DNA of 64,000 nt from Ignavibacteria bacterium (lineage in GTDB: Bacteria; Bacteroidota; Ignavibacteria; Tepidaquicellales; Tepidaquicellaceae). Below are positions 39,435 to 49,330 of this stretch, in pieces. A program made the position numbers and the translations under genes. The notes below the pieces were generated by a model, which saw only the letters and a list, made by a program, of their open reading frames with translations, did not search any database and was not told the DNA's origin. The DNA lies in contig DATAJP010000003.1 in the NCBI GenBank assembly GCA_036262055.1, positions 310,001-374,000 on the forward strand, in the 5' to 3' direction. How positions within the stretch are numbered: position 1 is the first letter of the stretch; every line of letters starts with the position of its first letter.

Positions 39435-39938
39435 TTGAAAAGATTAATAAGCAGTTCTGCAATTCAGAAACGTATTAAAGTATTAGCGAAACGAATAGAA
39501 AAGGATTATAAAGGAAAAACTCCTGTGTTCTTATGCGTTCTTAACGGTGCGTTTATGTTCTTATCGGATTTGATAAAAGAGGTCAATCTTGATGTTGAAG
39601 TATCTTTCATAAAACTCTCAAGTTACCGCGATTCAAAAACTTCAGCAGGTAAAATTGACATTTTACAGGAACTTAATAACGATATTTCTCGTAAAGATAT
39701 AATAATAGTCGAGGACATAGTCGATACGGGACTGACAATAAAGTTCTTAAAACAAATATTAAAGAAATATAAACCTTCGTCAGTGAGAATTGCAACTTTG
39801 CTTCACAAGACGGAAGTTTCAAAAATAGACTTTAAAATAGATTATGTTGGATTTGAAATTGAAAATAAGTTCGTTGTTGGTTATGGACTCGATTACGCAC
39901 AAAAATATAGAAATTTAAAAGCAATTTATGTAGTTTAA
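39435..39938 (+). CDS. hpt: Hypoxanthine phosphoribosyltransferase
   Basis: Purine salvage: joins hypoxanthine or guanine to PRPP. At 167 residues it is near family length. [16 protein letters not shown] is the N-terminal loop, [13 protein letters not shown] the flexible lid, and [13 protein letters not shown] the PRPP-binding motif. Start is TTG. The gene is followed within nine bases by ftsH, an order seen in many bacteria. Confidence 0.94.
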   Translation: MKRLISSSAIQKRIKVLAKRIEKDYKGKTPVFLCVLNGAFMFLSDLIKEVNLDVEVSFIKLSSYRDSKTSAGKIDILQELNNDISRKDIIIVEDIVDTGLTIKFLKQILKKYKPSSVRIATLLHKTEVSKIDFKIDYVGFEIENKFVVGYGLDYAQKYRNLKAIYVV

Positions 39939-39946
39939 GTAATAAT

Positions 39947-41971
39947 ATGGCAAACGAAAATAAAAATAATAAGAATTTAAAAGGCGGCGATGATTTTAAC
40001 TGGAACAGGGTGTTCAAAATTGTTCTCGGATGGAGCGCAATTCTGATTGGCTTTTTTCTGATAATGATTTATACAACTCGCAATGATGCTAAATACTCTG
40101 AAATTTCTTTCAATCAATACCAGACCTTTTTAAATGATAAAAAAATAACAAGCGCAACCGTTAAAAAATCGGAAAACAATTATGAATTTTACGGAACGCT
40201 TAAAGCCCCCGAACCAGTAAACGTCGGAGGCAGAACTTATACAATCGATAAGTTTAATTTATTCCTTCCTTATTCAAATATCGAACAGGATGTAATAAAA
40301 TCATGGAACGATGCAGGTGTTAACATCACAATGGAAAAAGATGACGGCGGATGGCTCGGTCCATTACTCGGCGCATTGCCCTGGCTGTTAATCATTGTAT
40401 TCTGGATAATCATTATGCGCAGAATGCAGGGAGGCGGTGCAGGCGGCGGAAGAAACATTTTTACTTTCGGAAAATCGAAAGCAAAAATGCTTAACGAAGG
40501 AACTCTGAAAGTTACTTTCCAGGATGTTGCAGGAGCCGATGAAGCAAAGCAAGAACTTGAAGAAATCATTGAGTTCTTGAAAAGTCCGGGCAAGTTCCAG
40601 AAACTTGGCGGTAAAATTCCAAAAGGTGTATTACTTCTTGGACCTCCCGGAACCGGAAAAACTTTGCTCGCTCGTGCAGTAGCAGGTGAGGCAGGAGTGC
40701 CTTTCTTCTCAATCAGCGGTGCTGATTTCGTGGAAATGTTTGTTGGTGTCGGTGCTTCAAGAGTAAGAGATTTATTCGAGCAGGGAAAGAAGAATGCTCC
40801 ATGTATAATTTTCATAGATGAAATTGATGCGGTCGGTCGCCACAGAGGCGCTGGACTCGGCGGCGGACATGATGAGCGCGAACAGACTTTGAACCAGCTC
40901 CTAATCGAGATGGATGGCTTTGAACAAAACAATGGCGTAATCGTTATAGCTTCAACTAACAGACCTGACATTCTTGATCCGGCATTATTAAGACCTGGAA
41001 GATTTGACAGGCAGGTAGTTGTTGACAGGCCTGACGTTAAAGGTCGTGAGGGAATTTTGAAAGTTCATACAAGAAAAATTCCTCTGTCAAAAGATATTCG
41101 CTTAGATATTATAGCAAAAGGAACTCCGGGATTTTCAGGCGCTGATTTAGCAAACCTTGTGAATGAAGCTGCATTGCTTGCAGCAAGAAGAAATTCTGAT
41201 ATGGTCACAATGCGTGATATGGAAAATGCCAAGGATAAAGTTTTGATGGGAACAGAAAGAAAGAGCTTGATAATTTCCGAGCGCGATAAGAAAACAACTG
41301 CATATCATGAAGCAGGACACGTACTTGTAGCAAAAATGCTGCCTGAATCTGACCCTGTTCATAAAGTTACAATTATTCCGCGCGGAAGAGCATTAGGAGT
41401 AACTTCATATCTTCCGATGGATGAGAAACATACTTATTCAAAAGAATATCTTGAAACAATGATTGCATACTTATTCGGCGGACGTGCTGCCGAAAAAATT
41501 GTGTTCAATGAATACACAACGGGCGCGAGCAATGACATCGAGCGCGCTTCTGACATAGCAAGAAAAATGGTGACTGAATTTGGTATGAGCGAGAAGCTTG
41601 GTCCTTTAAAATACGGTCAAAAACAGGAAGAAGTATTCTTGGGCAAAGAAATTACTCAGCATAAAAATTACAGTGAAACGACACAGATTCTTATTGATGA
41701 TGAGGTAAAGAAAATAGTCAGCCAGGGATTAGAAGTAGCGGAAAGAATTCTCAGTGATAATATTGAAAAGCTGCACAGGTTATCCCTTGTATTGCTTGAG
41801 CGAGAGATTCTTGATGCGGAGGAAATTGATATGGTGTTAAGAGGAGAGGAATTGCCGCCTGTAGAAAAAGAAGTTAATATTTCTGAAACAAAAAAACAGG
41901 ATGCAGAGAAGGAAAAAAAGAAGAAAGAAGATTCTTCTTTTAATCCCAAAATTGCTCTTGCAAATTCTTAA
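39947..41971 (+). CDS. ftsH: ATP-dependent zinc metalloprotease FtsH
   Basis: A 674-residue membrane-anchored AAA+ protease that degrades misassembled membrane and regulatory proteins. Two transmembrane helices (about 24-44 and 142-162) flank a periplasmic domain. The ATPase has Walker A GPPGTGKT near 231, [12 protein letters not shown] and the second region of homology. The zinc site is HEAGH (His454). The C-terminus is a long acidic/lysine-rich tail. It is translated just after hpt and ends before a terminator. Confidence 0.97.
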   Translation: MANENKNNKNLKGGDDFNWNRVFKIVLGWSAILIGFFLIMIYTTRNDAKYSEISFNQYQTFLNDKKITSATVKKSENNYEFYGTLKAPEPVNVGGRTYTIDKFNLFLPYSNIEQDVIKSWNDAGVNITMEKDDGGWLGPLLGALPWLLIIVFWIIIMRRMQGGGAGGGRNIFTFGKSKAKMLNEGTLKVTFQDVAGADEAKQELEEIIEFLKSPGKFQKLGGKIPKGVLLLGPPGTGKTLLARAVAGEAGVPFFSISGADFVEMFVGVGASRVRDLFEQGKKNAPCIIFIDEIDAVGRHRGAGLGGGHDEREQTLNQLLIEMDGFEQNNGVIVIASTNRPDILDPALLRPGRFDRQVVVDRPDVKGREGILKVHTRKIPLSKDIRLDIIAKGTPGFSGADLANLVNEAALLAARRNSDMVTMRDMENAKDKVLMGTERKSLIISERDKKTTAYHEAGHVLVAKMLPESDPVHKVTIIPRGRALGVTSYLPMDEKHTYSKEYLETMIAYLFGGRAAEKIVFNEYTTGASNDIERASDIARKMVTEFGMSEKLGPLKYGQKQEEVFLGKEITQHKNYSETTQILIDDEVKKIVSQGLEVAERILSDNIEKLHRLSLVLLEREILDAEEIDMVLRGEELPPVEKEVNISETKKQDAEKEKKKKEDSSFNPKIALANS

Positions 41972-41996
41972 AAATTAAGTTGTAACGAAGAATAAT

Positions 41997-42029
41997 AAAG
42001 GACAGGTGTTTTTCATCTGTCCTTTTGTT
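41997..42029 (+). terminator. Rho-independent terminator after ftsH
   Basis: Stem AAGGACAGGTG / ATCTGTCCTTT (one wobble) with a T-rich tail. Confidence 0.75.
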
Positions 42030-42054
42030 TTGAATAACACAAATTTATACTTTA

Positions 42055-42681
42055 TTGGAAACCGTTGAAGATAAAATTTCTATGGGTAATGAATTTAAGC
42101 GGAAGCTTATTCATTTAACATCTTCTTCTATTGGATTTTTTTATTTATTTAACTCTAAAGAGCTTACTTTATCAATCCTTGTAATTCTTTTTTTGATAAC
42201 ATTAAGTGTTGATTTATTAAGGTATTTTTCTCCGGCATTCAATAAATTTTTTCTTTCCATCTTACGCCCGATTTTACGCGGGCATGAAGCTGATTTTAAG
42301 AAAATAGTTTTTACGGGTTCGACCTGTCTATTATTTTCATGTATAGTCTGCATTTACTTTTTTCCTAAAGAAATTGCCGTAATGGCAATTCTTATTCTTA
42401 CTATTTGCGATACTACTGCGGCTTTAATTGGAAAAAATTTTGGTAAAATTTCTTACCATAATAAAACTGTTGAAGGTACTATAACTTTTTTTCTAACAGG
42501 AGTGGTAATTGTTTTGTTGACTCCAAAGATTGAAGGAAGCATATCCGAATATCTTATCGCGTTTTTTGCGTTATTGCTGGCAAGTTTGTCGGAGTTTTTG
42601 CTTTCTAAAATTGATGATAATATTTCCGTGCCTTTAGTTTTTTCAATCGTATATTACGCTTTATTTAAAATCTTTTTGTAA
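42055..42681 (+). CDS. CTP-dependent dolichol/phytol-kinase-like membrane protein
   Basis: A 208-residue protein with about six hydrophobic segments. The conserved stretch CDTTAALIGKNFGKISYHNKTVEGT (about 118-142) matches the SEC59/VTE5/DGK1 family and related CTP-using kinases. In bacteria the substrate is uncertain (phytol, polyprenol or diacylglycerol). Start TTG is taken here; an internal ATG nine codons later is an alternative. It precedes ychF by 16 bases. Confidence 0.8.
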   Translation: METVEDKISMGNEFKRKLIHLTSSSIGFFYLFNSKELTLSILVILFLITLSVDLLRYFSPAFNKFFLSILRPILRGHEADFKKIVFTGSTCLLFSCIVCIYFFPKEIAVMAILILTICDTTAALIGKNFGKISYHNKTVEGTITFFLTGVVIVLLTPKIEGSISEYLIAFFALLLASLSEFLLSKIDDNISVPLVFSIVYYALFKIFL

Positions 42682-42697
42682 ATCCTTATAAAATTTT

Positions 42698-43801
42698 ATG
42701 GCTCTAAAATGCGGTATTGTAGGTTTGCCCAATGTCGGCAAATCAACCTTGTTTAATGCTCTGACCTCTTCGCAAAATGCAGAAGCAGCAAATTATCCTT
42801 TTTGCACTATTGACCCGAATGTAGGAACTGTCATTGTTCCCGATGAAAGAATGGATAAGCTTGTCGAAATGTTTAATCCAAAGAAAGTAATTCCTTCGAC
42901 AATTGAGTTTGTCGATATTGCCGGACTTGTTAAAGGCGCATCAAAAGGCGAGGGACTTGGCAACCAGTTTCTTTCTCATATCAGGGAAGTAAATGCTATA
43001 ATTCATATTGTCCGTTGCTTTGATAATGATAATGTTATTCACGTTCACGATAAAGTTGACCCCAAAGATGATATTGAAATCATCGAGACAGAATTGATAT
43101 TGCGTGATATGGATACTGTTGAAAAACGTCTTGAGAAAAATGAAAAGCTAAAGAAAACAAACGATAAAAAAGTCTTACTTGAAAATGAAATATTATTGAA
43201 GCTTAAAGAGCATTTTGCTACTTCGAGGCTTGCAAAATATTTTGTTGAGACTTTAAATGATGAAGAAAAAGAAATCGTGAGGGGTTTGCAATTACTGACA
43301 GATAAACCGTTTCTTTATGTAGCTAATGTTGACGATAACAGCGCAACAGGCAATAAATATTCCGATGTCGTTAAAGAAATTGCTGCAAAAGAAAATGCAA
43401 GCTTTATGATTTTGTCCGTACAGATTGAGTCGGAAATCTCACAGCTTGAAACTACTGAAGAGAAAAAAGAATTTTTGAAAGAACTTGGATTAAATGAATC
43501 AGGCCTTGACCGTTTAATCAGAGAGGCATATTCATTGCTTGGCTTGATAACGTTTTTCACTGCAGGAGAAAAAGAAGTTCACTCATGGACAATCCCGAAC
43601 GGTTTCACCGCTCCGCAGGCAGCAGGGGAGATTCACACTGATTTTGAAAAGGGATTTATCCGCGCTGAGATAATGAAATATAAGGATTTAATCGAGCTAG
43701 GTTCGGAATCTGCTGTAAAAGAAAAAGGATTATTGAAAAGTGAAGGTAAAGAATACGTTATGGGTGACGGCGATATTGTTCACTTCAGGTTTAATGTCTG
43801 A
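42698..43801 (+). CDS. ychF: Ribosome-associated ATPase YchF
   Basis: A 367-residue Obg-like P-loop ATPase. GLPNVGKSTLFNALT is the P-loop, EFVDIAGLVKGASKGEGLGN the switch II region, and a TGS domain (FFTAGEKEVHSWTI ... GDGDIVHFRFNV) closes the protein. It binds ribosomes and is linked to stress responses in other bacteria. It is convergent with feoB, separated by a compound hairpin repeat. Confidence 0.97.
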   Translation: MALKCGIVGLPNVGKSTLFNALTSSQNAEAANYPFCTIDPNVGTVIVPDERMDKLVEMFNPKKVIPSTIEFVDIAGLVKGASKGEGLGNQFLSHIREVNAIIHIVRCFDNDNVIHVHDKVDPKDDIEIIETELILRDMDTVEKRLEKNEKLKKTNDKKVLLENEILLKLKEHFATSRLAKYFVETLNDEEKEIVRGLQLLTDKPFLYVANVDDNSATGNKYSDVVKEIAAKENASFMILSVQIESEISQLETTEEKKEFLKELGLNESGLDRLIREAYSLLGLITFFTAGEKEVHSWTIPNGFTAPQAAGEIHTDFEKGFIRAEIMKYKDLIELGSESAVKEKGLLKSEGKEYVMGDGDIVHFRFNV

Positions 43802-43810
43802 TTTTCTGTC

Positions 43811-43871
43811 ACCCTGAACTTGTTTCAGGGTCAACGAAACGTTGATGGATTCCTGCCTTCGCAGGAATGAC
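43811..43871. repeat. Compound hairpin repeat between ychF and feoB
   Basis: Three palindromes in series: ACCCTGAA..TTCAGGGT, CAACGAAACGTTG and ATTCCTGC..GCAGGAAT. The last belongs to the GGGAATGAC repeat family. It may also end both converging transcripts. Confidence 0.6.
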
Positions 43872-43882
43872 AACTTTTTAAC

Positions 43883-45955
43883 TTACGACACTCCAACCAG
43901 TTTCAATCCATTCACGGTAATAAACGCGGCTACGTAAGCAAGAACTGTAAACACAACTACCTGTAACACAGGCACGCGCCAGCCACCGGTTTCTTTTTTT
44001 GAAATTGCCACAGTCGAAAGACACTGCATTGCAAACACGAAGAAAACAATCAGCCCGCATATAGTCGAAGTCGTGAAAAGCTTTTGTCCCGTTGCTTCAT
44101 TCGTTGCATTCCGCATCGAACTTAAAATAGATTCCTGAATTTTATCATCATCGTCATCGGTTATTTTGAATATAAGCGCCATTGAGCTTACAAAAACTTC
44201 TCGAGCTGCAAATGTAGCAATGAGTGAAACGCCGACACGCCAGTCCAATCCAAGAGGAACCATGAAAGGTTGGATTAGTTTTCCCATAGTGCCTGCAAAA
44301 GAATTTGAGAGCTGTTCCGAAGCGGCAAGATGTTCGATTTGTGTTTCATCTAAATCCGTATTACCGGGCGGCTGAAAATCATTTCTCGGGAAAGAAATCA
44401 ATACCCACAATACAAGTGATAAAACCAAAATCACAGGTCCTGCTTTGCGGACATATTGATTTGCATTCTTAACTGTATTTTTCAAAACCGTTCCAAGCTG
44501 TGGTTTTTTATATGTGGGAAGCTCGATAATAAACGAGCTGTCATCTTTTTCTTTGACAATTTTATTGCTGAATTTATTTACAATGCCTGCAATGACCAGC
44601 GACGAGATTATGCTGAATACATAAATTACAGTGAGTGCCAGACCCGCAACAAACGGTTCATCTTGCGGAACAAGATAGGCAAGAAGCAAAGCATACACAG
44701 GCAGACGGGCACTACAGCTCATCAGAGGTATAATAAAAATCGTTAGAAATCTTTCGCGTTTGTTTGAGATTGTTCGCGTCGCCATAATGGCAGGAATTGC
44801 ACACGCAAAACCCGACAGCATCGGCACAAACGAACGTCCGTTAAGTCCGATTTTTGAAAGCGGCTTATCTACAAGCATAGCACCGCGCGCAAGATAACCT
44901 GAGTCTTCAAGCAGTCCGAGAATTAAAAACAAAATCAGAATCTGTGGAAGAAAAACCAGCACAGAACCTATCCCCGCAATCAAACCGTTTGCAATTAGGT
45001 CACTGAAAAGATTATCACCAAGTAAAGTCGCTGTTTCACCTGCAAGAAATCCGAAAGCGCTGTCAATCAAATCCATCAAAGGCGCTGCCAGCCAGAAAAT
45101 AGATGTAAACGTCAGCGTCATTACCGCAAGAAAAATAATCATCCCCCAAAACTTGTGAAGAATAATTTTATCTATGAACAACGAGGTTTTATCAGGTATT
45201 CTGTGACCGTTTGAACGATTGTTTAGTACCAGAAGATTTTCATTAACCTTATCGATATCGAGCAAAGGTTTTGAAGGGGCTTTTGGAGTGATATTAAATA
45301 AAACTTCTTTTTCAATATTTTCAATCTCGCGGTAAGAATTTATAATCTTATCTTTGTTATAATCCTTTAAAACGTGTCTGTGTTTATTATCAGGTTCAGA
45401 TTCGTAATCAGAAATATTTTCTCTTAAAGTTTTCAACAAATCATTCACACCTTCACCGTCGCGTCCATCGATTTTTACAACATCGCAACTGATTAATTCC
45501 GAAAGCTTCTTTGTCGAAATATCGATTCCTTTTTTATTAAGTACATCAACCATAGTCAAAGCAACGATCACTTTGAAGTTGCATTCCTTTAATTGCTTAA
45601 CGAGCAATAAGTGACGCGAGAGCTGGCTTGCATCGAGCGTTACTATTGCAATATCAGTATTGCCATGTTTAGGATGGTTATAAACATATTGAACGGAAAG
45701 CTTCTCATCGGGAGAGCAGGGGATTAAGCTGATAATTCCCGGAGAATCCAGAATGTTTGCGTTTACTTCAAACTTGTTTAGGAAACTTGAAATGGAATAC
45801 TCAACAGTCGAACCGGGATAGTTAACTGTTTTATATTTTCGTCCGCTTAGATAATTAAATAATGTTGTCTTGCCGGAATTAGGGTGGCCAAGAAGAGTTA
45901 TGAGAGGAATTTTTTTATCGACTTCTGTCTGCATAGTATCATACTCCGTAGTCAT
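43883..45955 (-). CDS. feoB: Ferrous iron transporter FeoB
   Basis: A 690-residue Fe2+ transporter. The N-terminal G domain has P-loop GHPNSGKTTLF and DSPG (G3). The G4 site reads TMVD instead of NxxD. The membrane part has two gate motifs with conserved Cys (GFACAIPAIMATR, PLMSCSARLPVYALL) and about ten helices. The ATG at 45955 lies inside a hairpin repeat; the Met seven codons later (45934) has GGAG nine bases upstream and is the better start. It is the last gene of fur-feoA-feoB. Confidence 0.94.
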   Translation of the reverse strand: MTTEYDTMQTEVDKKIPLITLLGHPNSGKTTLFNYLSGRKYKTVNYPGSTVEYSISSFLNKFEVNANILDSPGIISLIPCSPDEKLSVQYVYNHPKHGNTDIAIVTLDASQLSRHLLLVKQLKECNFKVIVALTMVDVLNKKGIDISTKKLSELISCDVVKIDGRDGEGVNDLLKTLRENISDYESEPDNKHRHVLKDYNKDKIINSYREIENIEKEVLFNITPKAPSKPLLDIDKVNENLLVLNNRSNGHRIPDKTSLFIDKIILHKFWGMIIFLAVMTLTFTSIFWLAAPLMDLIDSAFGFLAGETATLLGDNLFSDLIANGLIAGIGSVLVFLPQILILFLILGLLEDSGYLARGAMLVDKPLSKIGLNGRSFVPMLSGFACAIPAIMATRTISNKRERFLTIFIIPLMSCSARLPVYALLLAYLVPQDEPFVAGLALTVIYVFSIISSLVIAGIVNKFSNKIVKEKDDSSFIIELPTYKKPQLGTVLKNTVKNANQYVRKAGPVILVLSLVLWVLISFPRNDFQPPGNTDLDETQIEHLAASEQLSNSFAGTMGKLIQPFMVPLGLDWRVGVSLIATFAAREVFVSSMALIFKITDDDDDKIQESILSSMRNATNEATGQKLFTTSTICGLIVFFVFAMQCLSTVAISKKETGGWRVPVLQVVVFTVLAYVAAFITVNGLKLVGVS

Positions 45956-45974
45956 TCCCGCGAAGGCGGGAATC
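45951..45974. repeat. GGGAATGAC hairpin repeat upstream of feoB
   Basis: Inverted copy of the family at 29901 and 43847 (ATTCCCGC..GCGGGAAT). It lies between feoA and feoB and provides an upstream in-frame ATG. Confidence 0.65.
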
Positions 45975-45995
45975 CCATTTTGGTTTCTAATTCTA

Positions 45996-46214
45996 TCAAA
46001 TCAATATGCAATTTGCTTCATGTTTTCTTATTGCTATTAAAGCACCTCTGACAGAAAACGCAAGAGGGTCATTGAAAAGCGGTTTATACATTAATTCAAT
46101 TTCTTCTCCGGGAGTAAAACCGACTTCAAGAATGCGTCTTGCTGACGGATGGTCGTTATCAATATCAATAATTCTGGCTTTCTCTCCGACTTTTAACTGG
46201 CTCGCGCTTCTCAA
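45996..46214 (-). CDS. feoA: FeoA family protein
   Basis: A 72-residue SH3-like partner of FeoB. LKVGEKARIIDIDNDHPSARRILEVGFTPGEEIELMYK and the tail VRGALIAIRKHEA fit FeoA. It sits 40 bases upstream of feoB and 11 bases downstream of fur on the same strand. Confidence 0.92.
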   Translation of the reverse strand: MRSASQLKVGEKARIIDIDNDHPSARRILEVGFTPGEEIELMYKPLFNDPLAFSVRGALIAIRKHEANCILI

Positions 46215-46225
46215 TAGTGATGAAA

Positions 46226-46702
46226 TTAATTATTTTTTATGGTATGAATCTTTTCAAGGTAATGATCGCAATGCTCTTTGTCTTTGCATGTTGCAAAAAC
46301 CTGAAGCGTGTGCTCGACAGGATTAAGATTGTTTTCCTGACAGATTTTTTCCTGAAGCTTTTCAATATCAGGGTCTTCAAATTCTAAAATTCTTTTGCAG
46401 GAAACGCAAATGATGTGGTAATGATTGTTACGACCGTATTTAGTTTCATAGCGGGTTCTATCTCCTTTGAAATTGTGCTTATACAAAATATTGCATTCAC
46501 TCATTAGTTCCAGAGTCTTATAAACCGTTGCTCTTGAGACGTTTATGTAATCATTTTTTAGCTTCAGATAAAGCTCATCGGCGTCAAAATGCCCCTCAAT
46601 ATTTAAAGCTGCATCTAAAATTAAAAAACGCTCATTGGTTATCCTATGAGCGTTATCTTTCAAATATTGTATAAAAACCTTCTTTACATCCTCAGATATC
46701 AC
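46226..46702 (-). CDS. fur: Fur family transcriptional regulator
   Basis: A 158-residue metal-dependent repressor. The winged helix includes NVSRATVYKTLELMSE (about 52-67). The metal region shows NNHYHIICVSCKRI (HxH plus CxxC), and a second pair CKDKEHC lies near the C-terminus, suggesting a structural zinc. Its position ahead of feoAB supports iron sensing (Fur rather than Zur or PerR), but this is inference. A 22-bp inverted repeat lies just upstream and is a candidate self-operator. Confidence 0.9.
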   Translation of the reverse strand: MISEDVKKVFIQYLKDNAHRITNERFLILDAALNIEGHFDADELYLKLKNDYINVSRATVYKTLELMSECNILYKHNFKGDRTRYETKYGRNNHYHIICVSCKRILEFEDPDIEKLQEKICQENNLNPVEHTLQVFATCKDKEHCDHYLEKIHTIKNN

Positions 46703-46724
46703 TTGCCTTTGTTCTTATTTAAAC

Positions 46725-46746
46725 TTAGTATAGATAAATATACTAA
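46725..46746 (-). promoter_or_regulatory. Candidate Fur-family operator
   Basis: A perfect inverted repeat, TTAGTATA-N6-TATACTAA, 23 bases upstream of the fur start and overlapping the lat stop codon. It could be the operator for fur-feoA-feoB. The arrangement differs from the classic 19-bp Fur box. Confidence 0.5.
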
Positions 46747-48125
46747 ATTTTTGATAAAACTTCATCTAATATTTGAATACCTGCATTAATTTCGTCTTTT
46801 GTTACGTTTAAGGTGGGTCTAAAACGAACTGATTTCGTTCCGCAGCCAAGTATCATTAAGCCGTTATCAAAAGCCCCTGAAGTGATTTTATTGCGAGTGT
46901 CGGTATCCTTGGCATCAAAAGCACACATCAATCCCAAACCGCGTGGGTTTGAAACCACTGCAGGATATTTATCAGATAGCTCCTGAATTTTCGATTGTAA
47001 ATGAGCTCCAACCGTTGCAGCATTTTCAACAAGATTATCTTCCTGAATTACTTCAAGAATTTTTGTGAAGCGAACCATATCAACTATGTTTCCTCCCCAT
47101 GTTGAGTTTATTCTGCTTGGTTTTTTGAATACGTTCTCTGCAACTTCATCGATTCTATCAGAACACAAGACACCACAAACCTGTGTTTTCTTACCAAATG
47201 TTACCATATCCGGCTGGACATAATGCTGATGTGCCCACCATTTTCCTGTTAAGGCAATTCCTGTCTGAACTTCATCAAGAATGAACATAATTTCATTTTC
47301 ATCGCAAATCTCTCTGAGCTTTATGAAGAATTCTTTTCTGAAATGATTATCACCGCCTTCACCCTGAATTGGCTCGAGAATCAATGCAGCAATGTCATCT
47401 TTATTTTCGTGAATGGCTAATTTAATTTCATCCATTGCCATGTTTTCAGCATAAATTACTTTTGTAAGATTTTCTTCATTAAGAGGAAAAGTAACTTTTG
47501 GATTTACAATTCTCGGCCATTTAAACTTAGGGAATAAATCAGTCTTTGTCGGGTCAGTGTTTGTCAATGAAAGCGTATAACCGCTTCTGCCGTGGAAAGA
47601 TTCTTTGAAGTGAATAACTTTATGTCCTTTTTCTTCCTTGTAACCCTTTGCAAAATTCTTTCTGACTTTCCAATCAAATGCTGCTTTCAAAGCATTCTCA
47701 ACTGCAAGCGCGCCGCCTTCTATGAAAAATGAATATTTGAAATAATCAGGCACAGCAATCTTAAAAAATGTCTCGACAAAATCCGCTTGCTCCTTAGCAT
47801 AAATATCCGATAGGGAAGGTTTGGATATGGCAATCTCACCGATTTTTCTGATGAATTCGTCATTGTGAAGCTTTGGATGATTCATCCCGAGAGGATTTGA
47901 TGCTACAAACGTAAAGAAATCCAGATAATTTTTATCATGCTTCGAATCATAAATATAAGAACCTTTTGATTTTTGCAAATCAAGAGTAACATCAAAGCCA
48001 TCAACAATCATGTGCTGACGCAAAACTTCCTGCACTTCTGTCGGTTTTACATCAACTTTTGTCATAATGTTTTGGAAAACGTTTGTTTTACTGATGTTTA
48101 ATTTTTCTCTTTCGCGAACTTCCAT
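46743..48125 (-). CDS. lat: L-lysine 6-transaminase
   Basis: A 460-residue class III PLP aminotransferase. Residues around QKSKGSYIYDSKHDKNYLDFFTF, FIEGGALAVENALKAAFDWK and LDEVQTGIALTGKWWAHQHY, and the PLP lysine in VTFGKKTQVCG, match lysine epsilon-aminotransferase, which makes 2-aminoadipate semialdehyde from lysine. A GAGGAGA ribosome-binding site precedes the ATG. It could serve lysine degradation, since no beta-lactam genes are near. It lies upstream of fur on the same strand. Confidence 0.9.
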   Translation of the reverse strand: MEVREREKLNISKTNVFQNIMTKVDVKPTEVQEVLRQHMIVDGFDVTLDLQKSKGSYIYDSKHDKNYLDFFTFVASNPLGMNHPKLHNDEFIRKIGEIAISKPSLSDIYAKEQADFVETFFKIAVPDYFKYSFFIEGGALAVENALKAAFDWKVRKNFAKGYKEEKGHKVIHFKESFHGRSGYTLSLTNTDPTKTDLFPKFKWPRIVNPKVTFPLNEENLTKVIYAENMAMDEIKLAIHENKDDIAALILEPIQGEGGDNHFRKEFFIKLREICDENEIMFILDEVQTGIALTGKWWAHQHYVQPDMVTFGKKTQVCGVLCSDRIDEVAENVFKKPSRINSTWGGNIVDMVRFTKILEVIQEDNLVENAATVGAHLQSKIQELSDKYPAVVSNPRGLGLMCAFDAKDTDTRNKITSGAFDNGLMILGCGTKSVRFRPTLNVTKDEINAGIQILDEVLSKI

Positions 48126-48203
48126 TGGTGTATTCTCCTCTCATGTTTTGTTTAGTTCAGTGCAAACTGAATGAAATGAACAAGCCCATAATAATTACGA
48201 AAT

Positions 48204-48232
48204 GGGATTCTTCGCTTCGCTCAGAATGTCAC
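48204..48232. repeat. Dispersed short repeat (GATTCTTCGC type)
   Basis: GGGATTCTTCGCTTCGCTCAG, then AATGTCAC without a break; third copy of the family seen at 20550 and 29977. Confidence 0.6.
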
Positions 48233-48242
48233 GAAAAAAAAA

Positions 48243-49238
48243 TTATTTAATTTCGCCAATAATATAATTGGTCTCGTTATTGCGATTTAAGAATTTTGTA
48301 AACTTATCTGCTTCGTTTTTATTTATTATAAACACTAAGCCAATTCCTAAGTTAAAAGTCTTTCTCATTTCAAGTTCATCAACATTGCCAAGTTTTTGTA
48401 TCAGATTAAAAATCGGTAATCTATTCCATGAAAACCAATTGATTTTCAGTTTCAAATTCTTTGGAACGACACGCTTTGTATTTCCTTCAATACCGCCGCC
48501 GGTTATGTGTGAAATAGCTTTAATGTCAAATTGCTTCAAAGACTTCTGAATAATATTTAGATATGAACGGTGAACTTTCAGAAGCTCTTTTCCGGGAGTT
48601 GATTTCAAATCCGAATGTCTTTTAGTCAAGCTATGCTTGGTAGGGAATACCTTCCTTGCAAGTGAATATCCGTTTGTATGCAGTCCTGATGAAGTTAATC
48701 CAATCAAAACATCACCGCTCTTCACGTTTTTTTTATCGAGTATGTTTTTCTTCTCGACAATCCCCGTAATCGAACCTGCCAAATCAAAATCATCACCCTG
48801 GTATATTCCCGGCATTTCGGCAGTTTCACCGCCTATAAGGGAACATCCGTTGCTTTTACAGCCCCTTACGATGCCTTTTATGACATTTGTGCCGTCTTTA
48901 ACGTTGAGCCGACCCATTGCATAATAATCCAGAAAGAACAGAGGCACAGCCCCGCAAACAGCTATATCGTTAACACAGTGATTAACCAAATCCTCTCCAA
49001 CGGTGTCAAATTTCCCTAATAATGAAGCAATTTTGAGTTTAGTACCAACTCCGTCAACACTGGACACAAAAACAGGATTTCTGTATTTATTTAAAGGAAT
49101 TTGGTAAAATGCCCCAAAATTTCCGATACCACTAATGACATTTTCTGTGAAAGTTTGTTTTACGAAAGGCTTTATAAGGTCAACAAGTTTGTCGCCTTTT
49201 GAGATATCAACACCAGAGGATTTATAGCTTACTTTCAC
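48243..49238 (-). CDS. purM: Phosphoribosylformylglycinamidine cyclo-ligase
   Basis: The AIR synthetase of purine synthesis, 331 residues. VSSVDGVGTKLKIA, LVNHCVNDIAVCGAVPLFFLDYYA, IGGETAEMPGIY and HITGGGIEGN match PurM in order. It sits 118 bases upstream of lat on the same strand, with a repeat in between. No other purine biosynthesis gene is adjacent. Confidence 0.96.
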   Translation of the reverse strand: MKVSYKSSGVDISKGDKLVDLIKPFVKQTFTENVISGIGNFGAFYQIPLNKYRNPVFVSSVDGVGTKLKIASLLGKFDTVGEDLVNHCVNDIAVCGAVPLFFLDYYAMGRLNVKDGTNVIKGIVRGCKSNGCSLIGGETAEMPGIYQGDDFDLAGSITGIVEKKNILDKKNVKSGDVLIGLTSSGLHTNGYSLARKVFPTKHSLTKRHSDLKSTPGKELLKVHRSYLNIIQKSLKQFDIKAISHITGGGIEGNTKRVVPKNLKLKINWFSWNRLPIFNLIQKLGNVDELEMRKTFNLGIGLVFIINKNEADKFTKFLNRNNETNYIIGEIK

Positions 49239-49330
49239 TGATAAAAATACAAAAATTAACTACTTATTTCAATTTACTTATCAGTGAACCCGGTTAAAAA
49301 ATTGTTATTTTAAACCGTTTAAACACATGT

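Noticed and set aside
40270-40971. Long antisense frame within ftsH (233 residues)
   Set aside because: It is the complement of the highly conserved ATPase domain; the composition is Pro/Ser-rich in the way typical of antisense frames, with no domain.
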